A stretch of 64,000 nucleotides of DNA from CAWEZN01 sp964498015 (GTDB lineage: Bacteria > Zixibacteria > MSB-5A5 > GN15 > PGXB01): assembly GCA_964498015.1 (NCBI GenBank), contig CAZCFT010000002.1, positions 11,818 through 75,817 on the forward strand. Reading direction: 5' to 3'. Numbering within the stretch: position 1 is the first letter of the stretch; every line of letters starts with the position of its first letter. A model generated the notes under the pieces. That model made no database searches and had not been told where the DNA came from. It saw only the letters and a program-made list of their open reading frames with translations. The position numbers were made by a program, and so were the translations under genes. Positions 47,150-56,478 of the stretch are shown here, in pieces.

Positions 47150-48085
47150 ATGCTGGATTTAAAACTTATCGCCGGTAATTCCAACCGCCCGTTGGCGCAG
47201 AAAATCGCCCGTTATATCGGAGTCGAATTGGCGGCCTGCGAAATCAAGAGATTCTCCGATGGGGAAATCTTTGTACAGATTAATGAAAACATTCGCGGCA
47301 CCGATGTTTTTATTATTCAATCGACTAATGCGCCATCAGATAATATTATGGAATTACTGATAATGATTGAAGCCGCTCGGAGAGCATCGGCGGCCCGAAT
47401 CACTGCGGTTATACCATATTATGGCTATGGCCGCCAGGACAGAAAAGATAAGCCGAGAGTCGCTATCACTGCCAAACTTCTCGCCAATTTAATAACTACC
47501 GCGGGCGCCGACAGAATTATCACGATGGACCTTCACGCGGCGCAGATTCAGGGTTTTTTCGACCTTCCTCATGATCACCTCTATTCTTCACGCGTGTTTA
47601 ACGATTATGTGACCAATCTCAATATTCCCAATCCGGTAGTGGTTTCACCCGACGTCGGTTCTATTAAGATGGCGCGCGCCTTCGCCAAGAGCTTTGATGC
47701 CAGCCTGGCTATTATAGACAAGAGAAGGCCTGCCCCCAATCAATCCGAGGTCGTAAATGTCATCGGCGAAATTGAAGGGCGAAATATCCTTATCAGGGAC
47801 GACATGGTTGACACCGGAGGAACACTGTGCCAGGCGGCAGAGGCTATGATTAAATCCGGGGCGCTCGATATTTATGCCGTCTGCACCCACGCGGTCCTGT
47901 CCGGCGACGCCATCAAAAGAATTAATGATTCCGTAATTAGGAAGATGATTATTTCTGACTCAATAAATATTGAAAACAAAAATCTGACAGATAAATTCCT
48001 GGTTCTCTCCTGCGCTAATCTTTTTGGAGAAGCCATAATGAGAATTTCCGGAGAAAAATCAGTTTCATCACTTTTCGACGATTGA
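47150..48085 (+). CDS. prs: Ribose-phosphate pyrophosphokinase
   Basis: 311 residues, normal length. LIAGNSNRPLAQKIA, RFSDGEIFVQINENIRG, YYGYGRQDRKDKPR, DLHAAQIQGFF and the PRPP loop IRDDMVDTGGTLCQ are all present (canonical DDMVDTAGT with one A-to-G change). It makes PRPP from ribose-5-phosphate and ATP. No clear ribosome binding site before the ATG. Confidence 0.97.
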   Translation: MLDLKLIAGNSNRPLAQKIARYIGVELAACEIKRFSDGEIFVQINENIRGTDVFIIQSTNAPSDNIMELLIMIEAARRASAARITAVIPYYGYGRQDRKDKPRVAITAKLLANLITTAGADRIITMDLHAAQIQGFFDLPHDHLYSSRVFNDYVTNLNIPNPVVVSPDVGSIKMARAFAKSFDASLAIIDKRRPAPNQSEVVNVIGEIEGRNILIRDDMVDTGGTLCQAAEAMIKSGALDIYAVCTHAVLSGDAIKRINDSVIRKMIISDSINIENKNLTDKFLVLSCANLFGEAIMRISGEKSVSSLFDD

Positions 48086-48129
48086 TATGCAGATCATCGA
48101 ATATAGTATTTGGAGGTTTATACAATAAA

Positions 48130-48882
48130 ATGAAAGAAATTAAACTCGCTGCAGAAACCAGACAGAGTATCGGAAAAGAGAACGCGCGGAAAGTCCGCCG
48201 AACCGGGATGATACCAGGCATTCTTTACGGTCCCGAAATCAAACCGCTTCCTCTGGCTTTGAAGTTAAGCGATCTAAACGGATTGATTCGTCACGAAGGA
48301 CGCACGAATATGCTCCTTGACCTCGATCTTGCCAATGACAAGAAATCACGCAAGGTAATTATTAGAGAACTTCAACGCGATCCGGTGACCGGCGCCTTCA
48401 AGCATGTTGACTTCTATCAGGTCTCCATGAAAAAGAAACTTCATCTCTCAGTGAATGTATATTTGACCGGCACGCCTGCAGGTGTGAAATCTGCGGGAGG
48501 TATTTTGGAGCACGTGACTCGGGACATCGAAATAGCTTGTTTGCCCTCGGATATCCCCGAGAAAGTCGAGATCGATGTCTCCGCTCTTGAGATTGGCGAT
48601 TCGGTCCATGTTGGGAATTTGAAAATCCCTAACGTCGACGTCCTGACTGATGCTCATCAGACCATCGCGACACTTGTTCCGCCGACAATAATAAAGGTCG
48701 AAGCGGCTCCAGTAGCGGCTGAGGCGGTTGAAGGGGCGGAGGCGCTTCCGGCTGAGGGCGAAGAAGCCCAGACTGAGGGTGAAACAGCCAAGAAGCCTGA
48801 AGAGGCGGCCAAAGCAGTTAAGCCGGGCGGCAAACCGGGTAAAGAAGAAAAAGAGAAAAAAGGGAAAAAAGAGAAGAAATAA
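48130..48882 (+). CDS. rplY: 50S ribosomal protein L25 (Ctc form)
   Basis: 250 residues from ATG 48130 with GGAGG about 14 bases upstream. The N-terminal L25 domain (GKENARKVRRTGMIPGILYG) binds 5S rRNA. The TL5/Ctc C-terminal domain follows (ISPE-like SALEIGDSVHVGNLKIPNVDVL), and a 45-residue low-complexity tail is rich in Ala, Glu and Lys. prs followed by rplY is a common gene order. Confidence 0.95.
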   Translation: MKEIKLAAETRQSIGKENARKVRRTGMIPGILYGPEIKPLPLALKLSDLNGLIRHEGRTNMLLDLDLANDKKSRKVIIRELQRDPVTGAFKHVDFYQVSMKKKLHLSVNVYLTGTPAGVKSAGGILEHVTRDIEIACLPSDIPEKVEIDVSALEIGDSVHVGNLKIPNVDVLTDAHQTIATLVPPTIIKVEAAPVAAEAVEGAEALPAEGEEAQTEGETAKKPEEAAKAVKPGGKPGKEEKEKKGKKEKK

Positions 48883-48912
48883 TCTCTGAATTTCATTTGT
48901 TCCTAATTTTAT

Positions 48913-48945
48913 AAGGTCGCCCAATCAGGCGACCTTCTCTTTTTA
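48913..48945 (+). terminator. Rho-independent terminator
   Basis: AAGGTCGCC (48913-48921) pairs with GGCGACCTT (48928-48936), followed by CTCTTTTT. Confidence 0.85.
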
Positions 48946-49038
48946 TGGGAATATCAAATTCGAAGCTTCACAGTCACATCCTCATCATGTTGAAGATACT
49001 TCATTTCAGCTGTTAACTCAGCTTTAGAATTATATGGT

Positions 49039-51183
49039 CTATTTCTTCCTGACGGCCGTAAAAACCCCGTTCGGCTGTTTGAAAATAACCCCGCTCACCT
49101 TCTTGTCCTTTTCCTGCTTGAATTCCAGGCTAAATCCGGAAAGCCCTTTTATATTAAATTCTGTTCCCTTGTATGGAATAAGTTCATACACCGGTTGCCC
49201 CGGAATTGTTAGAGTTAGAACAGAATCACCCTTCAGCTCGAATTTCGAAATCTGTCCTGCGCTCTCATATTCGCCCACAAATTGCGACAGGAATATCGGA
49301 TTTCGCATCTCGCTTCCGGGCTTTCGCATGAAAACAATTTCGCTGACCATTGGCTCAAGTGGAGCCGACACCTGATCAATATCTCCCCGTGAATTGGCGG
49401 CAAAGGTGAATAATATTTTCTGATCTTCAAATTCTTTCGAAAGTCCTCGAAAGACATCATAGTGCCAATGCTCCAGCTTAACTTGAATATCATTGAAGAT
49501 GGCTTTTAATTCCTTTTCGTCGAAATCGACTTTAATAATGCCATACGCCGGGTTCTCATACTCTCCGGCAAAATCAGCTAACTTATGCGATGGTTTTGTC
49601 CCCGTAATCCGATCAGGTTCCTTGCCGGTTTCTTTCAATTTGGCCTCTTTGGCCTTATCCACTTCCGTCTTCATTCTTGTATTCCAGTCGATTGGATCTA
49701 ATCCCAATATCTGCTCAGCCGCATAGTTGGCGACAATTTCGGGCGCTGGGCAACCATCCAAATTGGCGAAAACCACTATTCCCATATTATCATTGGGATA
49801 AAAAGAGACCAGAGCGGAGAAGCCGTCGATATTTCCGCCATGGTACACTCGACTGTGTCCACGATAAGTGTCAATGAACCATCCCAGGCCATAAGAAGCA
49901 GGCGATATTTCCGGATACCGCTGAGGCGCTGAAATAGCCATATATGGCGTATGCATCTGGCTCATCATTCCTGCAGTCACAAGCTGGGAGTCGCCAAGCT
50001 TGCCGTCATTGAGATGGAAAAGTATCCATTTACACATATCTTCCAGATTCGAGTTGATTGAACCTGCCGGTCCCATTGTGGTTATATTTCGGAATGGAAT
50101 TTCTTTCACAAGGCTGTCTTCGTCTTTGTATGGCAACGCAAAATCAGGAGCTTTCATCGATTCCAGAACCGAGAAGTTGCTGGAATTCATTTCCAGAGGT
50201 TTGAATATTCTCTCTCTTACGACATTTTCCCAACCATCGCCGGTAATTTGCTCCACAAGATAACCGGCGGTAAGAAACATCAGGTTTTGATATTGAAAAT
50301 CGGTCCGGAAATCTTTGTTTGGCTCAAGATACTGAATCCGGCTTACCAGATCTTTCCGCGTCGAGATCAAATTATTATACCAGATAAGATCATGGCGGGG
50401 AAGACCTGAACGGTGAGTCACCAGGTCGCGCGGCGTGATTCGCTGGCTGGCAAACTCATCTTTCATTTTGAATTCAGGAAGATAATCTCTAACCGGCTTA
50501 TCCCATTCAAGCTTTCCATCGTCAACCAGCATTCCCATAACCATTGTAGTGAACGCCTTTGTCGATGAGCCGATCGCAAAGATGGTTTTGGGGGTGACCG
50601 GAAGGCTGTCTTTTATGCTTCTCCGCCCAAAACCCTCTGAGAAGATGACTTTTTTGTCTTTGACAATCGCCACGGCTATTCCCGGCGTCTTCCAGTTCTT
50701 AATGGTGGAGTCAACATAAGTACGCAGTTTGCCGAACGCCTCTTCCTGTAATTTTGTTTCGCCTTCAATCTGGGCGGCATCTCTTAACGCCAGTGCAAAG
50801 GGATAGGTCTATCCGTCCTGCGAAAAATCACCCGAAATATTTTTGCTGTCTCCAGACAAGATTCCCTTGAAAATCGGATTTCCCGGGACATTGGGAAGGT
50901 CAAATACGACCGAGTCTCCATCGAATCTAACATTGGCGAGCGGGAGATTAGCGGCTCCCTGCATCGGAATATCGATCGTCCCCGTATTATTTCCGGCAGA
51001 ATCCCGAGTAAAGTCAATTTTTATTCCCAATTCCGTGCCAGGGATTTTAATAGAACCTTCCCATTGACCGATAATACTACTTTCACTCTTATCTTGAGCC
51101 GAGTTCCCCGGCGGGCAAACTAATAGCGACCATAGCAGAACCGTGACAGTCATTATGACTTGGATCGACTTCCTATATCTCAT
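49039..51183 (-). pseudogene. Secreted serine hydrolase (beta-lactamase/PBP4*-like) interrupted by an in-frame TAG
   Basis: The frame from ATG 51183 (GGAGG upstream) encodes a signal peptide and a beta-rich lipocalin-like domain ending ISGDFSQDG. A TAG follows at 50811-50809, and the same frame continues with TYPFALALRDAAQ, then the serine hydrolase. That part has SSTK as the catalytic SxxK (IGSSTKAF), a YxN-like segment and an HGGNIDGF motif near residue 400. The C-terminal beta domains resemble DUF3471. Together the 715 codons make one normal protein; the single TAG likely replaces a CAG. Whether it is a mutation, an error or readthrough cannot be told. Confidence 0.8.
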
Positions 51184-51250
51184 CTTTTCACCTCCGATTT
51201 TCACCGATAGAAGTTATTTGATTGGCGCAATTCAACAGTAGAATTGTTCA

Positions 51251-51607
51251 TTACTTTAAAGGCCCTTCATTATGATCCTTAAATAACCGTGATGCGATAA
51301 AGTAATAGATTATTAGAGCCAATCCGGCCAAAGTAAACATAGCTCCAATTGTCAGCTTCCCGTCATCATCCGGGGCATACATACCGATGAGAACAGCTAC
51401 TCCCACCGCCACAGAAACCATCCCCCACTTCAGCGACGACCGCCCGTTTCTTGCCAGTTTGTCTGCATAAAGGAATTTGATATTTTCATCCATAATTCCC
51501 TTGTCGATCAATTTCTGACGGGTTTTATGGTCGAGTATGATCTTTAGCGCCCAGGCGGCCACGATAAAGAAGGCCATCGGCGGTAGAATTTCCCAGAAAT
51601 TTCCCAT
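51251..51607 (-). CDS. DUF6249-like membrane protein
   Basis: 118 residues from ATG 51607, with AAAGGAGAC just upstream; the longer frame would overlap the divergent sigma gene. Two to three membrane helices (MAFFIVAAWALKIILD; MVSVAVGVAVLIGMYAP; MFTLAGLALIIYYFIASRLF) and the sequence HKTRQKLIDKGIMDENI. Such proteins often sit beside ECF sigma genes in Bacteroidetes-related genomes; function unknown. Confidence 0.75.
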   Translation of the reverse strand: MGNFWEILPPMAFFIVAAWALKIILDHKTRQKLIDKGIMDENIKFLYADKLARNGRSSLKWGMVSVAVGVAVLIGMYAPDDDGKLTIGAMFTLAGLALIIYYFIASRLFKDHNEGPLK

Positions 51608-51701
51608 TTTAGTCTCCTTTCTTTTTTTGTTTTCAATTAAATTAGACCGGTCAGCGCAAAAAATGTTGCAACCTTTCCGATGATTTGCCGGTCGAATAAT
51701 T

Positions 51702-52289
51702 ATGGAACTTGACAATAGGAACGATGATCATGCGCTTGTTGAGAAGATATTGAATGGCGACATGCGAGCCTTTGAGCTATTTGTGGAAAAATATAAAAAA
51801 CTGATAAGTCATATTGTTTTCAGAATGGTGCATAATGTTGAAGACAGAGAGGACATTTGTCAGGAAGTATTCGTGAAGATATATCGAAACATCGGCAGTT
51901 TTCAATTCTCCTCCAAATTATCAACTTGGGTGGCAACCATAGCATATAATAACAGCGTCAACTATCTCCAGAAAAGAAAAGAACCGCTTTTCGATGATTT
52001 TATGCCGGAGGCGGGACAGATTGAAATAGCTGACGAGAACATCCCCTCCGCAGAAGAAAATACGGAGAAAAATGATATCGCCCGGTTACTACAGAGCGAA
52101 ATCGGAAAACTTACAGGAATTTATCGCGTTATCATTACGCTGTATCATCTTGATGAAATGAGCTATAACGAAATAGTTGAAATCACCGGCCTCCCTGAAG
52201 GAACCGTAAAAAGCTATCTTTTTAGAGCGCGGAAAATGCTGAAAGATAGACTAATGACAAAATATTGTCAGGAGGATTTATGTCATTAA
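51702..52289 (+). CDS. ECF RNA polymerase sigma factor
   Basis: 195 residues. Region 2 (FVEKYKKLISHIVFRMVHNVEDREDICQEVFVKIYRNI) and region 4 (GIYRVIITLYHLDEMSYNEIVEITGLPEGTVKSYLFRARKML) are clear. Overlaps the anti-sigma gene by 10 bases and is divergent from the membrane protein at 51251, with 94 bases between the starts. Confidence 0.95.
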   Translation: MELDNRNDDHALVEKILNGDMRAFELFVEKYKKLISHIVFRMVHNVEDREDICQEVFVKIYRNIGSFQFSSKLSTWVATIAYNNSVNYLQKRKEPLFDDFMPEAGQIEIADENIPSAEENTEKNDIARLLQSEIGKLTGIYRVIITLYHLDEMSYNEIVEITGLPEGTVKSYLFRARKMLKDRLMTKYCQEDLCH

Positions 52290-52771
52290 GGCATCTGAGC
52301 GACAATGAATTGCAGGAATATCTTGATGGCAATATTTCGAGTAATATTAAATCTATTCAACAGCATCTGGAGTCATGCCCGCAGTGCCGTGAATCTTTTG
52401 CCCAATATCATAGGCTGTATGACGGGCTGAAAGATGAATCAGAATTCCAGCTATCAAACAAATTCCAGAATTCAGTTATTGCACGTCTACAACGACAAAC
52501 AGTTCGGCCGTCAACAAGCCCTGTTGCCAAAATATTCACGACGGCAGGATTGATCTTTGCATTTGTCGTCTCTTTTTTCCTATTTGACTTCAAGCCGTTC
52601 CTAAAACCAATATATGAGCCGTTCTCCGATCTTTTCGGCCATTCATCCATCTCGTCAGCCTTTTCTAATCTTAGCTCCAGCATTAATGGCAATTACACAT
52701 TGATATTATCCTCGATTTTGGTTTTTTCGGTCATCGCCCTGATTGACAGAGTTGCCGTCCGCCGCTTATAG
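52280..52771 (+). CDS. Anti-sigma factor (zinc-finger type)
   Basis: 163 residues from ATG 52280, with AGGAGG upstream. The N-terminal ZAS motif HLESCPQC follows LSDNELQEYLDG. Two hydrophobic segments follow: TTAGLIFAFVVSFFLFDF and a second at the C-terminus (LILSSILVFSVIALIDRVA). It would hold the preceding sigma factor at the membrane. Confidence 0.9.
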   Translation: MSLRHLSDNELQEYLDGNISSNIKSIQQHLESCPQCRESFAQYHRLYDGLKDESEFQLSNKFQNSVIARLQRQTVRPSTSPVAKIFTTAGLIFAFVVSFFLFDFKPFLKPIYEPFSDLFGHSSISSAFSNLSSSINGNYTLILSSILVFSVIALIDRVAVRRL

Positions 52772-52858
52772 CAGGCGACATATCTCGGCGCAAAAAAACT
52801 ATTTGCGAAAATTATCGGCATGTCGGTACTTTAGGGCTGACCCGCAGGCCGAAAAGTA

Positions 52859-53959
52859 ATGATGAAAAAATATCTGATTCCCATTTTAATATTCCTTGCC
52901 TTTATCTGTCTATACGCCGGTATATCAGCATATCAAAATAACTACTTTCTATTTCTACCTGTCTGGGATATCGCCCATTATGTCAGCATCTCGGAAACCG
53001 GATATCAGGTCTATCCCTGTACCCCCGGAGTTGAGTATCCGGCCGGGAAAATTTGCGGCAATGCCGGCTGGCACCCCTTTTGGCCATTGGTAATTAAATT
53101 ATTCCGTCCAATACTCGGCAACTCTTCAAGAACCGCTTTTATTGTACTGTCAATATTTTTCACATTGCTTTCACTGCTTATCCTGTATCGTTTTGTTGAG
53201 AAGAAATTTGGAAGGCGGGATGCCATTATCACCGCCCTGGCCCTCTCTTTTGGACCGGCATCTTTCTATTTTCTGACCGGGTTCCCGTATGCCATTTTGA
53301 TATTTCTTTTTGCAGTATATATCTGGCTCTTTTATGAATCAGAAGGGATGAAGCGCGATATTGGATTATTTCTGACAGCCCTTGCAATCTCGTTAACTTA
53401 TCCCAGCGGCATCCTGTTCGCCTGCATTCCACTCGTGAAAAGTATCAGCTCGGCGCTAAAATCCCGGCAGGAAGTCCGATTCAAGATTCCGTGGAAAAGA
53501 GCTGCAATTCAAGTCTTGCCTTTCATTCTTGGCCCGCTTTTACTCTGGGGCTATTTCTATTTTCGCTTTGATGATTTCTTCCTTCAATTGCACTTTCAGG
53601 AAAAATACCAGCGCACCTGGGCAATTCCGTTTGAAATTATCTTCAATAGTTTTGCCCATCAGCCCCTTCTTTCGCCGGAGAATGTTTCAATAATATGGTA
53701 TGGTTTGGTATTCCTGCTTTTTATTCCCGCCAAAATCGAGCCTGAACTCTGGATAGCGGCTCTCGTCTTGTATCTCTTTTCTCCGGCCACCGGAACAACC
53801 ATGTCAATCTATAGGCACTACCTTATAATTTTCCCTGCCTACCTAATGATTGGTACATCGCATCGTCCTGTATGGTTGAAACTTGGCTTTATTGCCGCAG
53901 GATTGATTCTTGCCATGATGATTCTCTTTCCGCTTTTTATATCGAGTAAATTAATTTGA
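52859..53959 (+). CDS. PIG-V-like membrane mannosyltransferase
   Basis: 366 residues, about nine helices. The first periplasmic loop (VWDIAHYVSISETGYQ) has the acidic WD motif of GT-C enzymes related to GPI mannosyltransferase 2 (PIG-V), and the GWHPFWPL element fits the family. Two consecutive ATGs make the start ambiguous by one codon. It stands alone, away from the main glycan cassette. Confidence 0.75.
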   Translation: MMKKYLIPILIFLAFICLYAGISAYQNNYFLFLPVWDIAHYVSISETGYQVYPCTPGVEYPAGKICGNAGWHPFWPLVIKLFRPILGNSSRTAFIVLSIFFTLLSLLILYRFVEKKFGRRDAIITALALSFGPASFYFLTGFPYAILIFLFAVYIWLFYESEGMKRDIGLFLTALAISLTYPSGILFACIPLVKSISSALKSRQEVRFKIPWKRAAIQVLPFILGPLLLWGYFYFRFDDFFLQLHFQEKYQRTWAIPFEIIFNSFAHQPLLSPENVSIIWYGLVFLLFIPAKIEPELWIAALVLYLFSPATGTTMSIYRHYLIIFPAYLMIGTSHRPVWLKLGFIAAGLILAMMILFPLFISSKLI

Positions 53960-54104
53960 GAAAATCGAGATTGAGACCATCTAATCTGCTGACTAATTTA
54001 TTCAATTTCTAAAACTGCCGGATCCCAGTCGTTCGGGGGGCATATAATTGAAATATTGACAGCAATTTTTATTATATTCAGCCGGATTGACAAGAAGAGG
54101 CAAA

Positions 54105-56453
54105 ATGAGGCATAGAAATTTAATAGTATATCTGGCCGTCTTTCTCTTTCTCCCTATAATGACCGCCTATCCACAGCAGGGGAAAAAGGTTGTCAGAATT
54201 GGCTACTTCGAGGGTGGTACTTATTTCATGCACAAAGCCATGATGGGGGAGATCAGGCATGATCTTGAAAGCATGGCGGGAGACAGCCTGGATATTCTTT
54301 ACGCACCCAATGGATATTTTTCCGCCGAGTGGGACAGAGAAATATGCAAAACGATGTCCCATGATGTTGTGCGGAATAAGAATATTGATATTGTAATCGC
54401 CGCCGGACCATGGGTCATTGAGGACCTATTAGAAGCCGGCTTCGATAAGCCGATTGTCGGGATTTGCCAATTTGACCCATTAATAATGAATCTTATAGAT
54501 AGCGCCGGAAAACCGACATTCAAAAATCTTACCGTCAACTACCGACCCAATAAACTAAAGAATGATATGGCCGCCTTGCAGAGACTTTTCCCGTCGCGCA
54601 ATGTGGGTCTGCTATATTTTCCTTCAGGCGATGAATTTGAGAAGATGCGCGATAAAGTATATACCGAGGCCGGCAAATATGGGGCTGTCATTCACGCCGG
54701 AAAGGAATTCAACGACAGAAAACTTTATGCTTTTTTCAACTCATTTTCTCAAATAAGAAGCAAGATTGATGTTCTCTATCTGCCTCCCATGTGGGGAATG
54801 GATATTGAACAGATTCGAAATTTCTTTTGGGAAACCCGGAATGCACATATTCCAACATTCGCATCCGAAGGATTTCTTCTTGTCGAAAAGGACGCTACAG
54901 CTTCTGACTGTTTCAGGCCGTATCGCGCCATGGGCAGATTTACTGCCGACAAAATTGTGAAAATCATCTCTGGAAAAGAACCCGCCTCGCTTCCCACTGT
55001 TTTTGACGACCGCGAGGAATTATGTCTCAACCTTGAATCTTTCGCTGTACTGGGGAAAAAAGCTCATCGGAGGGATATTATCGATGCTCGAGTGGTTCCG
55101 CAATCGCCCGGAGACACCCTGACGACTTATACTCTGGCCTCGGCAATAAAACAGGCCTTAGACGAAAATTCAGGATATCTGGCCAGAGCTCAAACCTACA
55201 ACAGAGCTGTGGCGCTGGCAAAAGGCGCCTATCATTCATTTTATCCTGATGTTGAAGCTAATCTTTCCGCGGCAAATACCAATGAAAAACTTCCCGCCGC
55301 CCACTACGAAAAAACATTCAATCATGAATGGGAAACCGAAATTGGCGTCGAACAGAAGCTTTTCTCTTATCCCGCCATCAAAGCAATTGATATTGCGAAG
55401 AAAAATATCTCTATCGAAAAAAGCAATCTCGATAGGTCACAACTGGATCTAAAATTGGCCGTTGCTTTGGCATACATGGCCATTTTAGAAAATCAAGATA
55501 AGTTGGACGCCATGATTGAAATTACGGATCGTCTCCGATTAATACGGGACGATGCCGAGACCAATTATCGAATCGGATTGACTACCCGAAACGATACTCC
55601 CATCGCAGAAGAACGTCTGGCTGAAACAGAAATACAGATGATTGATATTCAGAAAGAACTTCGCATCTCGAAAATCGTATTTAACGCCCTTGTCAACCGC
55701 CCGGGAGATGACAATTTTGTTCTCGACAATAGTGAATTCACTCCGGAGACTATGGTTGCGCTGGTGAGAAGATTGGATGGGTATATCGCTGATTCCCCCG
55801 CCGAAAAGAGATTCGAGAACTACCTGCTGGAGGTCGGAATCGGCAATTCTCTTGAAATGAAGAAAACAGATATTTCTATTGGCGTTCAAAAAGACCTAAT
55901 TTCAGCGCATAAAGGCCGGTATTGGCCTGAATTGAGCCTTGTAGGCCGATATTCCTATGGCGAGGGTTTCGAGCCCTCGCTGAACAGCCGCCATGATTAT
56001 TGGGTATTCGGTGGAATCTTGGAATTCCCGATTTTTAGCGACAAAGGAAATTCAAGACAGGGACAGGCCTTGCGCTTTGAGTTGGACGGGCTTCAATATC
56101 GGAAAGATAGTCTGAGATTTGCATTGACGCGGGATATATTGTCGCTAACCTCGAACCTAATTGGACGGATGACAACTCTGCCTCTGAATTATTTTTCCAA
56201 AAGCATTTCCCTCTTCAGTCTCGATACATTGCAGAGCGAATATAATCATAACAAAATTTCTATCTTCGATCTGATTAGCATTGAGACAAATAACTCCAAT
56301 TCCTCTATCAGAACGGTCGATGAAAGATATAAATTTTTTAGCGATTACGCTCGCATCCTGAATCTTATTGGAATCGGGTATCCTACAGCCGGTTCCCCCG
56401 AAGATACCGAATTCTATCGCAGGCTTGAAGAAAGCATCGGGAACGCCAATTAA
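54105..56453 (+). CDS. ABC substrate-binding-like domain fused to TolC-type outer-membrane efflux domain
   Basis: 782 residues from ATG 54105. Signal peptide to about residue 25. Residues 30-320 resemble the ABC transporter substrate-binding family PF04392, in which a periplasmic-binding fold detects small ligands (IDIVIAAGPWVIEDLLEAG, NVGLLYFPSGDEFEKM, ISGKEPASLPTVFDD). From about 345 to the end the long helical pattern of TolC-like outer-membrane efflux proteins follows (KGAYHSFYPDVEANLS; ALAYMAILENQDKLDA; GRYWPELSLVGRYSYG; LEFPIFSDKGNSRQG). No inner-membrane pump is adjacent. Confidence 0.78.
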   Translation: MRHRNLIVYLAVFLFLPIMTAYPQQGKKVVRIGYFEGGTYFMHKAMMGEIRHDLESMAGDSLDILYAPNGYFSAEWDREICKTMSHDVVRNKNIDIVIAAGPWVIEDLLEAGFDKPIVGICQFDPLIMNLIDSAGKPTFKNLTVNYRPNKLKNDMAALQRLFPSRNVGLLYFPSGDEFEKMRDKVYTEAGKYGAVIHAGKEFNDRKLYAFFNSFSQIRSKIDVLYLPPMWGMDIEQIRNFFWETRNAHIPTFASEGFLLVEKDATASDCFRPYRAMGRFTADKIVKIISGKEPASLPTVFDDREELCLNLESFAVLGKKAHRRDIIDARVVPQSPGDTLTTYTLASAIKQALDENSGYLARAQTYNRAVALAKGAYHSFYPDVEANLSAANTNEKLPAAHYEKTFNHEWETEIGVEQKLFSYPAIKAIDIAKKNISIEKSNLDRSQLDLKLAVALAYMAILENQDKLDAMIEITDRLRLIRDDAETNYRIGLTTRNDTPIAEERLAETEIQMIDIQKELRISKIVFNALVNRPGDDNFVLDNSEFTPETMVALVRRLDGYIADSPAEKRFENYLLEVGIGNSLEMKKTDISIGVQKDLISAHKGRYWPELSLVGRYSYGEGFEPSLNSRHDYWVFGGILEFPIFSDKGNSRQGQALRFELDGLQYRKDSLRFALTRDILSLTSNLIGRMTTLPLNYFSKSISLFSLDTLQSEYNHNKISIFDLISIETNNSNSSIRTVDERYKFFSDYARILNLIGIGYPTAGSPEDTEFYRRLEESIGNAN

Positions 56454-56478
56454 CAATCCGGCCTTTGACGGAATGAAA

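Noticed and set aside
54048..54078. Promoter candidate upstream of the binding-domain/TolC fusion (TTGACA or TTGAAA with TATATT)
   Set aside because: Spacing is 11 or 19 bases, outside the usual range, so the elements probably do not work together.
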